Below, piece by piece: positions 1 to 8,508 of a stretch of 64,000 nucleotides of DNA. The DNA lies in the NCBI GenBank assembly GCA_022821965.1, contig JAJECN010000002.1, forward strand, positions 181,900 to 245,899, written 5' to 3'. The stretch comes from Candidatus Poribacteria bacterium. Its GTDB lineage: Bacteria > Poribacteria > WGA-4E > WGA-3G. The notes below the pieces were generated by a model. It was not told the DNA's origin. It did no database searches and saw nothing but the letters and a program-made list of their open reading frames with translations. How positions within the stretch are numbered: the first letter of the stretch is position 1; the number at the start of each line of letters is the position of its first letter. The position numbers and the translations under genes were made by a program.

Positions 1-820
1 CAGTTCTGACTTTATGAACCTGTGTTTCAAAGAAGTCCTGTCTGGAATCTGCCGCGCCTCGAAGCTGCCGCGTCAGCATGCCCTTGATAACCGCTGCGAG
101 CTTAATTCGGAGCGAGACTGGTATTACCTCTGGAAGCGAAGCGAATTCCCACTCCGCCGCAGCGTCTGCTGAATACATCCCCTCCTCCTTATTACTCGCG
201 TGTTCTACTTTCTTTGTTTCAGACATTGAACTGTCTGTTTTATCTGATCCGGTATCTGTTTCATCTTCTGTCCCTGACAACCACGCATCCATTAGTGCAT
301 TGTATGCGTCGTCTTCCGACTCTTGTTCAACCATCTCTGTGAGTTCTGCTTCTTCCGTCTCTATATGTTTGAGATAATGATAGAGGACAAGATTCGCTCG
401 GTTCTCCACCGTTAGTTTTTGCGTTTGCTTAACGGTTCCGGGTTTCGTGAGAAGTTGATAATTTTGCTGAATACCAGCACGTCTGACGAGTGCATCAATA
501 CGGGATCTAATGACGGTCTCTGGAAGTTCGGTGTCAAAGAGTGTAGCGGCGCGTTGTGTATTCGCACGCGCCTGTTGATTCGATGCAGATGCTAATCCCG
601 TTTCCTTGTAAATCTCGGATTCGACAGGTTTGAGCACTTCGGCAGCACGCACCAAATCTTCAGTCTTTAACAACTGCTCCTGCTTCGCCTTAGCGTCTTG
701 ATTCGCAAATAAGCGATAGAAGGCAGGCCCGCCCTGTATCGCGAGTAAAATCAGGAGCAATCCTCCCAAGATACCAAGCAATATTCGGCTCCGTGGCGTT
801 AATTGGAGATCCAGTTCCAT
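1..820 (-). CDS. PilO/GspM-like inner-membrane assembly protein (partial, C-terminus beyond window)
   Basis: An open frame runs from ATG at 818-820 to the left edge without a stop (273 codons visible). It starts after AAAAGGAT at a good distance. A short cytoplasmic N-terminus is followed by one membrane segment (about residues 13-29, rich in L, I and G), then a coiled-coil-like charged region and an acidic linker near residues 155-200. This bitopic layout, next to a PilM/GspL-like gene, is that of PilO/GspM proteins, which form the inner-membrane platform of type II secretion systems and type IV pili. It is the last visible gene of the secretion cluster; a secretin gene could follow outside the window. 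The family call rests on topology and position, not on a diagnostic motif. Confidence 0.7.
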   Translation of the reverse strand, partial: MELDLQLTPRSRILLGILGGLLLILLAIQGGPAFYRLFANQDAKAKQEQLLKTEDLVRAAEVLKPVESEIYKETGLASASNQQARANTQRAATLFDTELPETVIRSRIDALVRRAGIQQNYQLLTKPGTVKQTQKLTVENRANLVLYHYLKHIETEEAELTEMVEQESEDDAYNALMDAWLSGTEDETDTGSDKTDSSMSETKKVEHASNKEEGMYSADAAAEWEFASLPEVIPVSLRIKLAAVIKGMLTRQLRGAADSRQDFFETQVHKVRT

Positions 821-908
821 AAGTCAATCCTTTTGAAACGCAAAACCGTTATCCGGTTAAGAGTGGGGCGCGCCTGAAAAGCACACCAGGGAAAATTTAC
901 ACAAAAGA

Positions 909-982
909 GGCTATCAGCCGTCAGCCGTCAGTAAAAGAGGTTTCTGATTAAATCAACGCTTCTTTACTGATTGCTGATAGCC
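909..982. repeat. Palindromic intergenic repeat, CTGATAGCC family, copy 1
   Basis: The left arm (ggctatcag then cagccgtcag units and agtaaaagagg) is mirrored by a right arm (cttctttactga, ttgctgatagcc), so the element can fold into a long imperfect hairpin. It fills the gap between the PilM-like and PilO-like genes. Related copies lie at 1920-1999, 2827-2910 and 7115-7230. Confidence 0.75.
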
Positions 983-1010
983 TTTCTTGCCGATGGTTTC
1001 CGCCAGCCAT

Positions 1011-2816
1011 TTATTCGTTTTTCTCGTCTTCAAGAGTTTCCGTCATAGGCGGTGAAAGACGCAGTTCTGTATCCATTTCTGGTTCATCAATTTGTATTTT
1101 GGGCATCGGGTAGCGTTTTTTAGCGAATGTTTTGATAGCGGAGGCTGTTAGGTTACACCGCACTTGTACTTGAAAAATCTCTTTCCTATTCTGGGTAATC
1201 GTTGTGACCTCACCGGGCCGAACATTAGTGAACACTCCGGAACGATCAAGTGCGCCCAAGAGCGTATTGATGGCGTTATGAGAAGCACTTTCCAAATTGA
1301 ATGTAATGCGCGCTGTCGTCGGTTCGTGAAGGTTCGTGATATTGAAATTGGTCCAGGCAACCTGTGTTCTGTCTCCAAACATCTCGCTGAGAGCATGTAA
1401 AATATCGAGTGGTGAGATGTGATGCGCTAACATGTCAGTAAGTGCCAATTCTCTTCCAAGTTGTGCTTGCGCGGCAGCCATCGGTTGTGCGTAATGTGTA
1501 AGCTGCGCCTCAACGGCTTCGTTTCTATGTTTTTGTGCGCGTTGGAGCGTATAACCACCGAAAAAGATTCCGCCGACCAATAAGATGCCCAATCCAGCGG
1601 CAGCTAAAAGTTGACGTTGCCGTGTTGTCTGTGTGAGTGTTTCAACTGCCTCTTGCGGCAATAGGGAAACCTGAGGTCCCGGTTTCAGCGCATTGAGTCC
1701 AACACCCAAAGGAACGGCAAGCGTATCACCCCACTCGTCCAGAAGATGTTCTACCCCCGGATGAAGAGGACGGATGTCAATATCTGCCTGCTGTTGGAGT
1801 GTGTGAAGTGGATTCCATAATTGTGTCGGAATGTCAAGTTCTGTTTCACAGACGGATGCAAGGTCCCGGACACGAGCACCCTCACCACACAGCCAGAGTT
1901 CGGTTTCCGCTTCTGCTGAATGGTTATCGGTTAAAGAGTCTCCCGTGGCAGCCACAGAACCCTCTTGTAACTGATCACTGGTAACTGATGACTGACGACT
2001 ATTCGATTCACCATGTGCAGTGGCAGCAGCAATAGAACGTTGAAGTTCCCCGATAAACTGCGTTGTCCACGTAGATGCCGGAGCCTCGCTTGCAGAGATG
2101 TGCTGTTTCTCCTGTGCCGCCGCCTCAATATCTATATTCAAGGTGCTGCTAATATGTTCAGAGAGATGATTACTGCCGAGTCGGAAACTACGTGAAAAGC
2201 GGAGTTCCTGACTCTCCATGAAACAGAAATCTGTTTGTTCCGCACCTATATCAACAATGAACGTAGACTTTGTGCATCCGCTGTTGGCTGCGACTTCCGA
2301 GAGGGCTATCATCGACGGTGTGACACCCGACGCGGAAACGCCAATTTGTTCAAGGAGATCCAAATAACCTGTAACCGTCGCACGCCGTGTGGATACTAAT
2401 TCTACAGAGGTGGCTTCTGAGGTCCGCTGCACATCGTGATACGTAAAGATTGCTTCTTCAATTCGGAAAGGGAGTTCCGCTTCTGCAGCGATGGCGACGA
2501 TGCTCGCGAGCTGTTCATCGCCTGCAGCCGGCAAATTCGCTAAGCGTTTTGTATTCACCAAGAATCGCGGCAACGCAAGAACAACTTCCGTACTATCCCG
2601 GTTGAACAGTGAACGGAGGTTTCCTTGTACCGGAGAGTCCCCAACAGATTCCCAAAGACGTTTCACCGATTCAGCGACCTGCTGTTGGTCATCTTTGTCC
2701 GGATACGTCACAACATTTGCGTTGATGAGATGCACTGCCCCAGATGACTGCTCAAGCTGAACCATTTTGGCTCTATTTGTGCCAATGTCTATCGCTATGA
2801 CTCGATTTTTTGCCAT
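1011..2816 (-). CDS. PilM/GspL-like actin-fold protein fused to a PilN-like domain
   Basis: The N-terminus (VIAIDIGTNRAKMVQLE) is the phosphate-1 strand of the PilM/GspL actin-like fold, and FIVDIGAEQTDF near residue 187 matches the second phosphate motif. A membrane segment follows at about residues 404-427 (LLAAAGLGILLVGG), then a periplasmic PilN/GspL-type domain to residue 601. GspL normally combines these parts; here it would couple the GspE ATPase to the membrane platform. Length is above the usual 350-400 residues of GspL. Part of the excess is a low-complexity stretch around residues 270-298 that is encoded by a genomic repeat element (1920-1999). No clear ribosome-binding site precedes the ATG; another repeat copy abuts it. 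Confidence 0.85.
   Translation of the reverse strand: MAKNRVIAIDIGTNRAKMVQLEQSSGAVHLINANVVTYPDKDDQQQVAESVKRLWESVGDSPVQGNLRSLFNRDSTEVVLALPRFLVNTKRLANLPAAGDEQLASIVAIAAEAELPFRIEEAIFTYHDVQRTSEATSVELVSTRRATVTGYLDLLEQIGVSASGVTPSMIALSEVAANSGCTKSTFIVDIGAEQTDFCFMESQELRFSRSFRLGSNHLSEHISSTLNIDIEAAAQEKQHISASEAPASTWTTQFIGELQRSIAAATAHGESNSRQSSVTSDQLQEGSVAATGDSLTDNHSAEAETELWLCGEGARVRDLASVCETELDIPTQLWNPLHTLQQQADIDIRPLHPGVEHLLDEWGDTLAVPLGVGLNALKPGPQVSLLPQEAVETLTQTTRQRQLLAAAGLGILLVGGIFFGGYTLQRAQKHRNEAVEAQLTHYAQPMAAAQAQLGRELALTDMLAHHISPLDILHALSEMFGDRTQVAWTNFNITNLHEPTTARITFNLESASHNAINTLLGALDRSGVFTNVRPGEVTTITQNRKEIFQVQVRCNLTASAIKTFAKKRYPMPKIQIDEPEMDTELRLSPPMTETLEDEKNE
1920..1999. repeat. CTGATAGCC-family repeat copy inside the PilM-like coding sequence
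   Basis: The plus strand shows ggttatcggttaaagag, and then aaccctcttgtaactgatc followed by ggtaactgatgactgacg. This matches the arms of the intergenic repeats at 909-982 and 2827-2910 (compare the reverse complement of ctgtcagtaagagggttt). It is read in frame and gives a polar S/T/D/Q-rich linker of about 27 residues. Confidence 0.6.
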
Positions 2817-2826
2817 TTTTTATTTG

Positions 2827-2910
2827 CTGTCGGCTATCGGCTATCGGCTGTCAGTAAGAGGGTTTCGAGTAAGTCAAATCTCTCTTTACCGATGGTTTTC
2901 AATGGCTGAT
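2827..2910. repeat. Palindromic intergenic repeat, CTGATAGCC family, copy 2
   Basis: The sequence has cggctatcggctatcggctg, agtaagagggtttcg, then ctctttaccgatgg and ggctgata, the same ordered pieces as at 909-982. It lies directly upstream of the PilM-like start and downstream of gspK, so it would be in the transcript between them. Confidence 0.75.
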
Positions 2911-2971
2911 ACCTACCTGCCACTCCCTCTAAGTGCCGACAGAAACTGACTGCCGGCAACCATTAAGTTAT

Positions 2972-4558
2972 CTAATCTTGTAGCCAATACTTTACAATTA
3001 TCTGATCACCCGTCCGGTCAATGACACCAACACAAGTGGAGATAACTCTGTTTGCGGTATCAACACCGTTTGCCTCAATGCGATAGCCGTGTGAACGGTA
3101 AGTTACCGAATCAACGACTTCACGGAAGGTTTCAAAGTTAATATCCTCTAATTGCGACAGTTCGGAGATGCGAGTGAACGGATTCCCTTTTATCTCCTCT
3201 TCAGTAAAACTTTGTACCTGTGAGGTGTCGGGTGCGTCTTCTTCGCGGCGTTCGACAATTGCTTGTGCTTTTTGTGGATCCATTCCCGGTAGTAGTGCTA
3301 ATATCTCAGGTGGTGCCGTGTTTATGTTGATGAGACCTTCGCGGATGTCCCCCTCTTTTAGTGTTATTTTGTCAATAATACCGATGAATTCCTGCTGCGT
3401 CAACATCTTCACATCTTTGATTGCATCAATGTTCTGGAAAAGCCCCTGTGAATCACGATGATCAACGATGCGTTCAGCAATGCCTTCATCAACACCCTGC
3501 AAAGATTGCAAGGTTTCTACATCGGCGGTATTGATATTAACTTGCCCACTTTCTCCCTGTGGTTGTTGTGCCTGCCCTTGCCCCGGTGGCCCATTTCCTT
3601 CTGGGGCATTGGTTTCTTCCTCTTCATTCGTTTCCCCACCGGCATCTTCTGTGGTAAGTTGGTCTTGTATGTTGTTAAAAAGTTCGTCAGAAACTGCTTG
3701 CACATCCAGGAGTGAAGCGAACCTGTCAAAATCTCGTTGCTGGATAAGCGATTCCGCTTCCGCTTGCGAGAAAACAGACTGGTTTTGCTGTGTGTTAATT
3801 TGTGTCAGTTCATTTGCATCAGCCGTATTGACATCGACAAGCGGTTCCCCGTCCGGATCCGTGCTGGCATCAACCGAATAAATAGTAGTTAAATCAACAA
3901 GTCCCGGTGGTGTGTCCGCTGACGTTGCTTGTGGGCTGCTAAAGCCTGCCGTTGAGGGACCTTCAGCCGTCCCCGTGGCTGTCGGTTGCACACTCGCACT
4001 GTTTTGTGCAAACGTCCCAGTTTGTTGTGCCCCGTAGAGAAGTTCAGATGTCATCCCTTCGACCCGTGCAAGGTCACGAACAGTGCGGTAGGGTCGCCCC
4101 TCCACAATTCTGTTGGCAAGTTCTTGAACGAACGCTTCATCTGATGTAGTGCCCACCTGCATGAGTAAATTATTGATGAGGTCTACATCGACAGTGTTGA
4201 TATTAACCTTTGATGCCTCGTCTGTAATTGTCACAGAATAGTTTAAGAAATTGCCAACCTGAATTCCATCTTCAACTTGTCCTTGGATGGGTTCAGCCCA
4301 AGTTTCACCGAGCGAATCGAAAGGGGTCTGGTCTGCACGCACGACAGCAAGCGTCCACTCAAAGCCGGCTCTTGCGGCGTAGTGAAACTTCGCCCTGTCC
4401 AAAAAATTCCGCTGCGTCCGCTGTTCTATATGAATCGAGTAAAGCAGCTGCGCCGCGAGAACAGAGAGTATAGTAAGTATCCAGAGGGTTGAGACGAGGG
4501 ATAGCCCGGCCTGCTCCTCGTGGAATGCGCGGAAACCCCGCGTTCTAAATAGCGTCAT
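2972..4558 (-). CDS. gspK: Type II secretion minor pseudopilin GspK
   Basis: The N-terminus has the GspK-type prepilin region (AGLSLVSTLWILTILSVLAAQ, hydrophobic after a short basic leader). GspK caps the pseudopilus tip with GspI and GspJ. The body carries repeated helix-hairpin-helix units starting with VNIN or ININTA: about residues 117, 242, 345 and 415, the last followed by LLPGMDPQKAQAIVERR. Residues about 305-345 are a Q/E/G/P-rich linker. At 528 residues it is much longer than typical GspK (about 330), because of the extra HhH units and linker. It lies 12 bp after gspJ in the same direction. Confidence 0.88.
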   Translation of the reverse strand: MTLFRTRGFRAFHEEQAGLSLVSTLWILTILSVLAAQLLYSIHIEQRTQRNFLDRAKFHYAARAGFEWTLAVVRADQTPFDSLGETWAEPIQGQVEDGIQVGNFLNYSVTITDEASKVNINTVDVDLINNLLMQVGTTSDEAFVQELANRIVEGRPYRTVRDLARVEGMTSELLYGAQQTGTFAQNSASVQPTATGTAEGPSTAGFSSPQATSADTPPGLVDLTTIYSVDASTDPDGEPLVDVNTADANELTQINTQQNQSVFSQAEAESLIQQRDFDRFASLLDVQAVSDELFNNIQDQLTTEDAGGETNEEEETNAPEGNGPPGQGQAQQPQGESGQVNINTADVETLQSLQGVDEGIAERIVDHRDSQGLFQNIDAIKDVKMLTQQEFIGIIDKITLKEGDIREGLININTAPPEILALLPGMDPQKAQAIVERREEDAPDTSQVQSFTEEEIKGNPFTRISELSQLEDINFETFREVVDSVTYRSHGYRIEANGVDTANRVISTCVGVIDRTGDQIIVKYWLQD

Positions 4559-4570
4559 CTGTAGACTCCC

Positions 4571-5476
4571 CTAAGGTCTACCTCCTGCTCCACCGCCAGC
4601 AGTAGCACTTACTGGAAGATACACCATCGTTGATTGGGTCATACCAATTGACTGTGCTGTCGGCTGCCCCTGTGTCGTGAGTTGTGCTGTATTTGTACTT
4701 ACAGGTGCCTGTGACTCTCCTTGGGCAGTTATCAGGATCTGTACAGCACTCGGAAGACTCTCCGCATCATCCCATGAGGTTCTCCAAGCTTCCGCTTCAC
4801 CATCAAAATACTTTAAATCAAAACTGATAAGCCCAGCAATGAGCGTCGAAATATCGACATAAATCGGTTCCCCATTTTCGTCCGTTTGTGGGACCTCACC
4901 CGTCTGTAGAAAAGGACCGATAACAGTTTCAGGATCAAGCGTTGTTGTTCTCACACGAAAGAGGGCAAGCTCACCCTCTTGTTGATCCATAGTATCGCCC
5001 GTAAATGCCTCTTGAAAGTTCGCGGAACCCAAGTTGGATTCATTGGGCATCGGTTCAGGTCCGACGAAGTAAGCCACACGCTGCACATCACTTGCAAGCG
5101 GTATGGAAGGCTGCGAGGAGGACTGTGCTTGGAAACTTCCAAGTTGCTCCAAAAAGGGGTCTGGATCTGTCCTGACAAGCGTGACGAAACTGAGCATATC
5201 CCTATCCCCTAATTGGCTCGGTCCATCTTGGGTGTAGATGGCAAGTTCTGGTTCCTCAAGTGAGACTTGCATGTTTCGGAGATCCGTTACAAGCCGATCC
5301 ATCGCGACCCGACTCCTTTGTACCGCCAATATTCTTGCCTCCGTCCGATGATACGCATCTACAGCTGTTTTGAAAGCAAAATATGCAGATCCCCCAATAA
5401 TGACGAGGATACTGACTGCCATGAGCATTTCAACGAGTGTAAATCCACTCTCGGTGCGAATTCCTTTAGTCTTCAT
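4571..5476 (-). CDS. gspJ: Type II secretion minor pseudopilin GspJ
   Basis: The prepilin peptidase motif GFTLVEMLMAVSILVIIGG follows a short basic leader, and the protein is in the usual GspJ position between gspI and gspK. I start it at the ATG at 5474-5476, preceded by AGGT five bases upstream and 13 bp after the gspI stop; the longer frame from 5527 would overlap gspI and has an implausible leader. A long periplasmic domain follows, as expected for GspJ, which joins GspI and GspK in the pseudopilus tip. The C-terminus ends in a glycine-rich tail (AGGGAGGRP). Confidence 0.85.
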   Translation of the reverse strand: MKTKGIRTESGFTLVEMLMAVSILVIIGGSAYFAFKTAVDAYHRTEARILAVQRSRVAMDRLVTDLRNMQVSLEEPELAIYTQDGPSQLGDRDMLSFVTLVRTDPDPFLEQLGSFQAQSSSQPSIPLASDVQRVAYFVGPEPMPNESNLGSANFQEAFTGDTMDQQEGELALFRVRTTTLDPETVIGPFLQTGEVPQTDENGEPIYVDISTLIAGLISFDLKYFDGEAEAWRTSWDDAESLPSAVQILITAQGESQAPVSTNTAQLTTQGQPTAQSIGMTQSTMVYLPVSATAGGGAGGRP

Positions 5477-5489
5477 TTTTACCTGATAA

Positions 5490-5909
5490 CTATCCCTGCT
5501 GTGCTTGTGGCATCTGTCGGTCCGCAATATAGGTACTCATAGACATTGAGTTCTCTCTGTTTCTATGCAGCCATGTGACGGTCACTTGAACCCGACGGAC
5601 GTTTTCAACGTCTTCAGAGTCCACATCCTCAACGACAGAACTCCAACGATAGCGTGTATTCTCACCAAATTCACCAGTTTGTTCACCAACATCGGGATAA
5701 CCTTCCATCTCAATTTCTGCCATCCGAAATTTGAGGAGGTAAAGTGCAGTAGTGCTGTTATCTGAAAGTCCTTGATTGCGTGCAGCGGTCGTAAACGCCT
5801 GCAAAAGTGCGGGCAAGATCGCCGCCAAAATTGTTAATGTTACAAGTATCTCAACGAGCGTAAAGCCGTCTTTTTCTTTTGATCTTGAGTGTATAATTGA
5901 TAAATTCAT
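5490..5909 (-). CDS. gspI: Type II secretion minor pseudopilin GspI
   Basis: This 139-residue protein has KDGFTLVEILVTLTILAAI near residue 14, a prepilin cleavage site with Glu at mature position 5, followed by the short periplasmic domain typical of GspI (usual length 120-140). The mature start is followed by a hydrophobic helix that anchors the subunit before assembly. Order gspH-gspI-gspJ-gspK matches the canonical cluster. The assignment as GspI rests on size and order, since minor pseudopilins are hard to tell apart by the helix alone. Confidence 0.85.
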   Translation of the reverse strand: MNLSIIHSRSKEKDGFTLVEILVTLTILAAILPALLQAFTTAARNQGLSDNSTTALYLLKFRMAEIEMEGYPDVGEQTGEFGENTRYRWSSVVEDVDSEDVENVRRVQVTVTWLHRNRENSMSMSTYIADRQMPQAQQG

Positions 5910-5932
5910 TTTTCAGGACTTCCGATGAGAAA

Positions 5933-6658
5933 TTAGTTGCTGGTCTCAAAACCTAACATTTCAATCTCTGCTGGTGTGAGTTGTCGGACCCGGACACGTC
6001 CACTTGCTGCCTCGACATTAACAGACATTATCTGATTGCGCGAGTTCCGCAGGTACACGGCTGTCTCCTCAGAGGTCGAAGTCGGTGAAAAGTAGACATA
6101 TTCCACGCCGGAATCGACGCTGGCAGTTCTGCCGTTGTGATTGGTTATCATTGCAGCTAATGTTACGTTTCGTTCCATTGCGTTAGGCACACCAAGAATG
6201 CCGCTGGTGCGTGCCAAAGGAACCTGCTGAGTGGAAGTCCTCGTTGTGAGTGGGTTGCCAGTCACGCTATTCTGTCCGGCAGCAACAACCGTGGAATTTT
6301 GAGCAGTTAGCAACGACGTGAGTGGATTCGCAGGGTTGAACGTCTCACTGGAGGCAAGCCAGTACCGATCCCTGTCAAGATCAAAAACAACCAAGTGCGT
6401 CGTCCGATCCGTGATTGCCATATCTCTGGCAAACATGAGTAGACTACGGAGCGAGTAGGCTGAAGACTTCAAACGGCGTGTTGCCGCGAAACCTTTCAGC
6501 GTCGGCATAGAGATCGCTGACAGGATGCCGATAAGCGTTAAAACGATTAGTAACTCCGTAATGGTGAAGCCACTCTGGGATTGGGAGTTAGACGCAATAC
6601 AGAGATCCCGCCTAACCAACCTTTGTTGTGTTGTTTTAATATGCCGCCGCATTCTCAT
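5933..6658 (-). CDS. gspH: Type II secretion minor pseudopilin GspH
   Basis: The prepilin motif SGFTITELLIVLTLIGILSA is followed by a GspH/FimT-type body (RSLLMFARDMAITDRTTH near residue 85). The leader is long and basic, about 30 residues. The first ATG (6658) lies 23 bases inside the end of gspG, so the two genes overlap and are probably translationally coupled; a later start is possible, but I see no better ribosome site. GspH is a minor pseudopilin added near the tip. Serine/threonine-rich loops around residues 120-150 are longer than usual. Confidence 0.82.
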   Translation of the reverse strand: MRMRRHIKTTQQRLVRRDLCIASNSQSQSGFTITELLIVLTLIGILSAISMPTLKGFAATRRLKSSAYSLRSLLMFARDMAITDRTTHLVVFDLDRDRYWLASSETFNPANPLTSLLTAQNSTVVAAGQNSVTGNPLTTRTSTQQVPLARTSGILGVPNAMERNVTLAAMITNHNGRTASVDSGVEYVYFSPTSTSEETAVYLRNSRNQIMSVNVEAASGRVRVRQLTPAEIEMLGFETSN

Positions 6659-7091
6659 CTACCCAGTTGGTGATGTCTGCGTCCAGTTCTGTACCGCCTA
6701 CCTTTCCATCTTTACCCATCGAATACAGGTCGTAGTCGTATCCGTAGCGACCACTCGGTTGGCGATAGACGTATTGATTACTCCACGGATCCATGAAATT
6801 TGGGCTATCAACATACGGACCATCCCAATTGAGGGGTGCAGGACTTGGTGCCCGCCATAACGCACTTAAGCCCTGTTCGGTGGTGGGATATTCCCCTGTG
6901 GCTATGGCATACTGTTCCAGAGCGGTTTTGATACCGTTAATTTCTGTTTGTGCTTTCGCAACCTTCGCTTGCTGAGGCGCGTTTATAACTCGCGGCGCGA
7001 TGAAGGCTGCTAAAATCCCTAAGATGACAATGACAATCGTTAGTTCAATTAGGGTTAATCCGGATTCATCGGATTTTAGTTGCGTGAACAT
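6636..7091 (-). CDS. gspG: Type II secretion major pseudopilin GspG
   Basis: This 151-residue protein has the leader MFTQLKSDESG, cleavage before LTLIELTIVIVILGILAAF, and the very conserved GspG body: AKAQTEINGIKTALEQYA, GEYPTTEQGLSAL, then a Trp/Pro-rich calcium-binding C-terminal region (DPWSNQYVYRQPS, YDYDLYSMGKDGKVGG). It builds the pseudopilus shaft that pushes substrates through the secretin. Cleavage would need a prepilin peptidase (GspO/PilD), which is not in this window. A repeat element of about 116 bp separates it from gspF. Confidence 0.95.
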   Translation of the reverse strand: MFTQLKSDESGLTLIELTIVIVILGILAAFIAPRVINAPQQAKVAKAQTEINGIKTALEQYAIATGEYPTTEQGLSALWRAPSPAPLNWDGPYVDSPNFMDPWSNQYVYRQPSGRYGYDYDLYSMGKDGKVGGTELDADITNWVDENAAAY

Positions 7092-7114
7092 TATAATTTT
7101 TTCTCCTATGGAAG

Positions 7115-7230
7115 TGGCTGTCAGCAGTCAGAAACCATCGGTTGTCAGCAAATTGTTGTGGTTATTGCTAATGTTTTCCCTCGTCACAACGTTCTTTTTA
7201 CCGAAAGCCGAGAGCAAAGCGACCCGATAG
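7115..7230. repeat. Palindromic intergenic repeat, CTGATAGCC family, copy 3
   Basis: The left part has tggctgtcagcagtcagaaacc and the right part has ttaccgaaagccgag and cccgatagccgatagcc. These are the same building blocks as at 909-982 and 2827-2910, with a longer centre. It fills the gspF-gspG gap. Confidence 0.65.
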
Positions 7231-7241
7231 CCGATAGCCTT

Positions 7242-8468
7242 TTAGTTGCTTAATAATTGGTTCGCCTCGAAAATCGGGAGGATCATCGCAACAGCGATAA
7301 ACCCGATAACAATTCCCATCAGCAGAATGACTAACGGACCGATGGAACTCGTCAAACGTTCAAGGCTCTTTTTAATTTCTAAATCGTAATATTCAGAGAG
7401 TTTACTGAGCATGTGAACGGGTTCGCCGGATTCCTCCCCGACAGCCACCATGTGCGTGACAAATTCAGGAAAATCCCCACTTTTACCGAGTTCACGAGAG
7501 AGCGTGGAACCCTGTTCAACTTCTGTTTCTGCTGCTGCGACGACGTTACTGTACACCTTGTTCCCTATAGTGTCTTTGACGACTTGTAGGGCGGGCAGCA
7601 TCCGCACGCCGTTTTCCAAAAGTGTTGCCATCGTTCGGGTGAAACGGACAATGGCAAAGGTGCTGAATATTGGTCCAATAAGTGGTAATTTAAGTTTCAG
7701 GCGGTCAAACCAGACTTGTCCGGTTTCGTGTCGGAGATATTGTTTTAAACCCGCTATACCTAAGATGACAACGACCAATCCAATCCACCAATAGGTTTGG
7801 AACGCACCGGTCGCCCCAATGAGAATTTGGGTTGGCAGCGGTAAGGCGACACCGAGATCGTCGAACATTGCGGTAAATTTCGGTATGACAAGAATCATGA
7901 GTACGGCGACAGCAGTAACACTGAGGGTCAATAAAATAACTGGATAGAAGAGTGCTGAGATGACATCGTTTTTAAGAAGTCGTTGGCGTTCCGCGAATTC
8001 CGCAAGACGTTCCAGAACTAAACCGAGGACACCACCACTCTCGCCCGCTCTCACCATATTGACATAGAGGTCCGAAAACACTTTGGGATGTTGCGTGAGA
8101 GCATCATGGAAAGCCGCACCGTGTTCCACATCGTACTTCACTTGCGAGACAATACGATGGAGGGCTGGATTTTGGATTTGTCCCAGTGTAACTTCTAATG
8201 CACGCGGCAGTGGAACATGCGCGTTTACCAATGTTGCCAATTGGTATGTGAAGAACTCAACATCGGCAGGTTTGATTCTGCTGCGCCCAATTTCAAGCCA
8301 TCGGCGTACGTTGCTTGGGACCGCCTCCTCAACCTCCTCAACGATCTGTGTGGGCCAATAGCCCATCTGCCGTAATCGAGAGATAAGTTCGGCTTTGGAG
8401 TCGGCTTCAAGTGTATTATTGACGGTGTCTCCACCATGGGTGAGTGCTTCGTATCGAAATATCGGCAC
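7242..8468 (-). CDS. gspF: Type II secretion inner-membrane platform protein GspF
   Basis: Two copies of the T2SSF domain are visible: FTYQLATLVNAHVPLPRALE near residue 70 and FTRTMATLLENGVRMLPALQ near residue 275, each followed by hydrophobic membrane helices (one about 170-190, one 220-238, one at the C-terminus). GspF is the polytopic platform protein of type II secretion and type IV pili, turned by the GspE ATPase. I start it at GTG 8466-8468, giving MPIFRYEAL, the usual GspF N-terminus, with GAGAGG six bases upstream; the TTG at 8472-8474 is too close to that site. Length 408 is normal. Confidence 0.93.
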   Translation of the reverse strand: MPIFRYEALTHGGDTVNNTLEADSKAELISRLRQMGYWPTQIVEEVEEAVPSNVRRWLEIGRSRIKPADVEFFTYQLATLVNAHVPLPRALEVTLGQIQNPALHRIVSQVKYDVEHGAAFHDALTQHPKVFSDLYVNMVRAGESGGVLGLVLERLAEFAERQRLLKNDVISALFYPVILLTLSVTAVAVLMILVIPKFTAMFDDLGVALPLPTQILIGATGAFQTYWWIGLVVVILGIAGLKQYLRHETGQVWFDRLKLKLPLIGPIFSTFAIVRFTRTMATLLENGVRMLPALQVVKDTIGNKVYSNVVAAAETEVEQGSTLSRELGKSGDFPEFVTHMVAVGEESGEPVHMLSKLSEYYDLEIKKSLERLTSSIGPLVILLMGIVIGFIAVAMILPIFEANQLLSN

Positions 8469-8508
8469 AATCAACCTCTCTATCGCAATTCAGGAAGACA
8501 ATTATATC

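Noticed and set aside
78..377. Plus-strand frame of 99 codons at the left edge
   Set aside because: It is antisense to the PilO/GspM-like frame, which is open from 820 to the edge, has a membrane helix and fits the operon.
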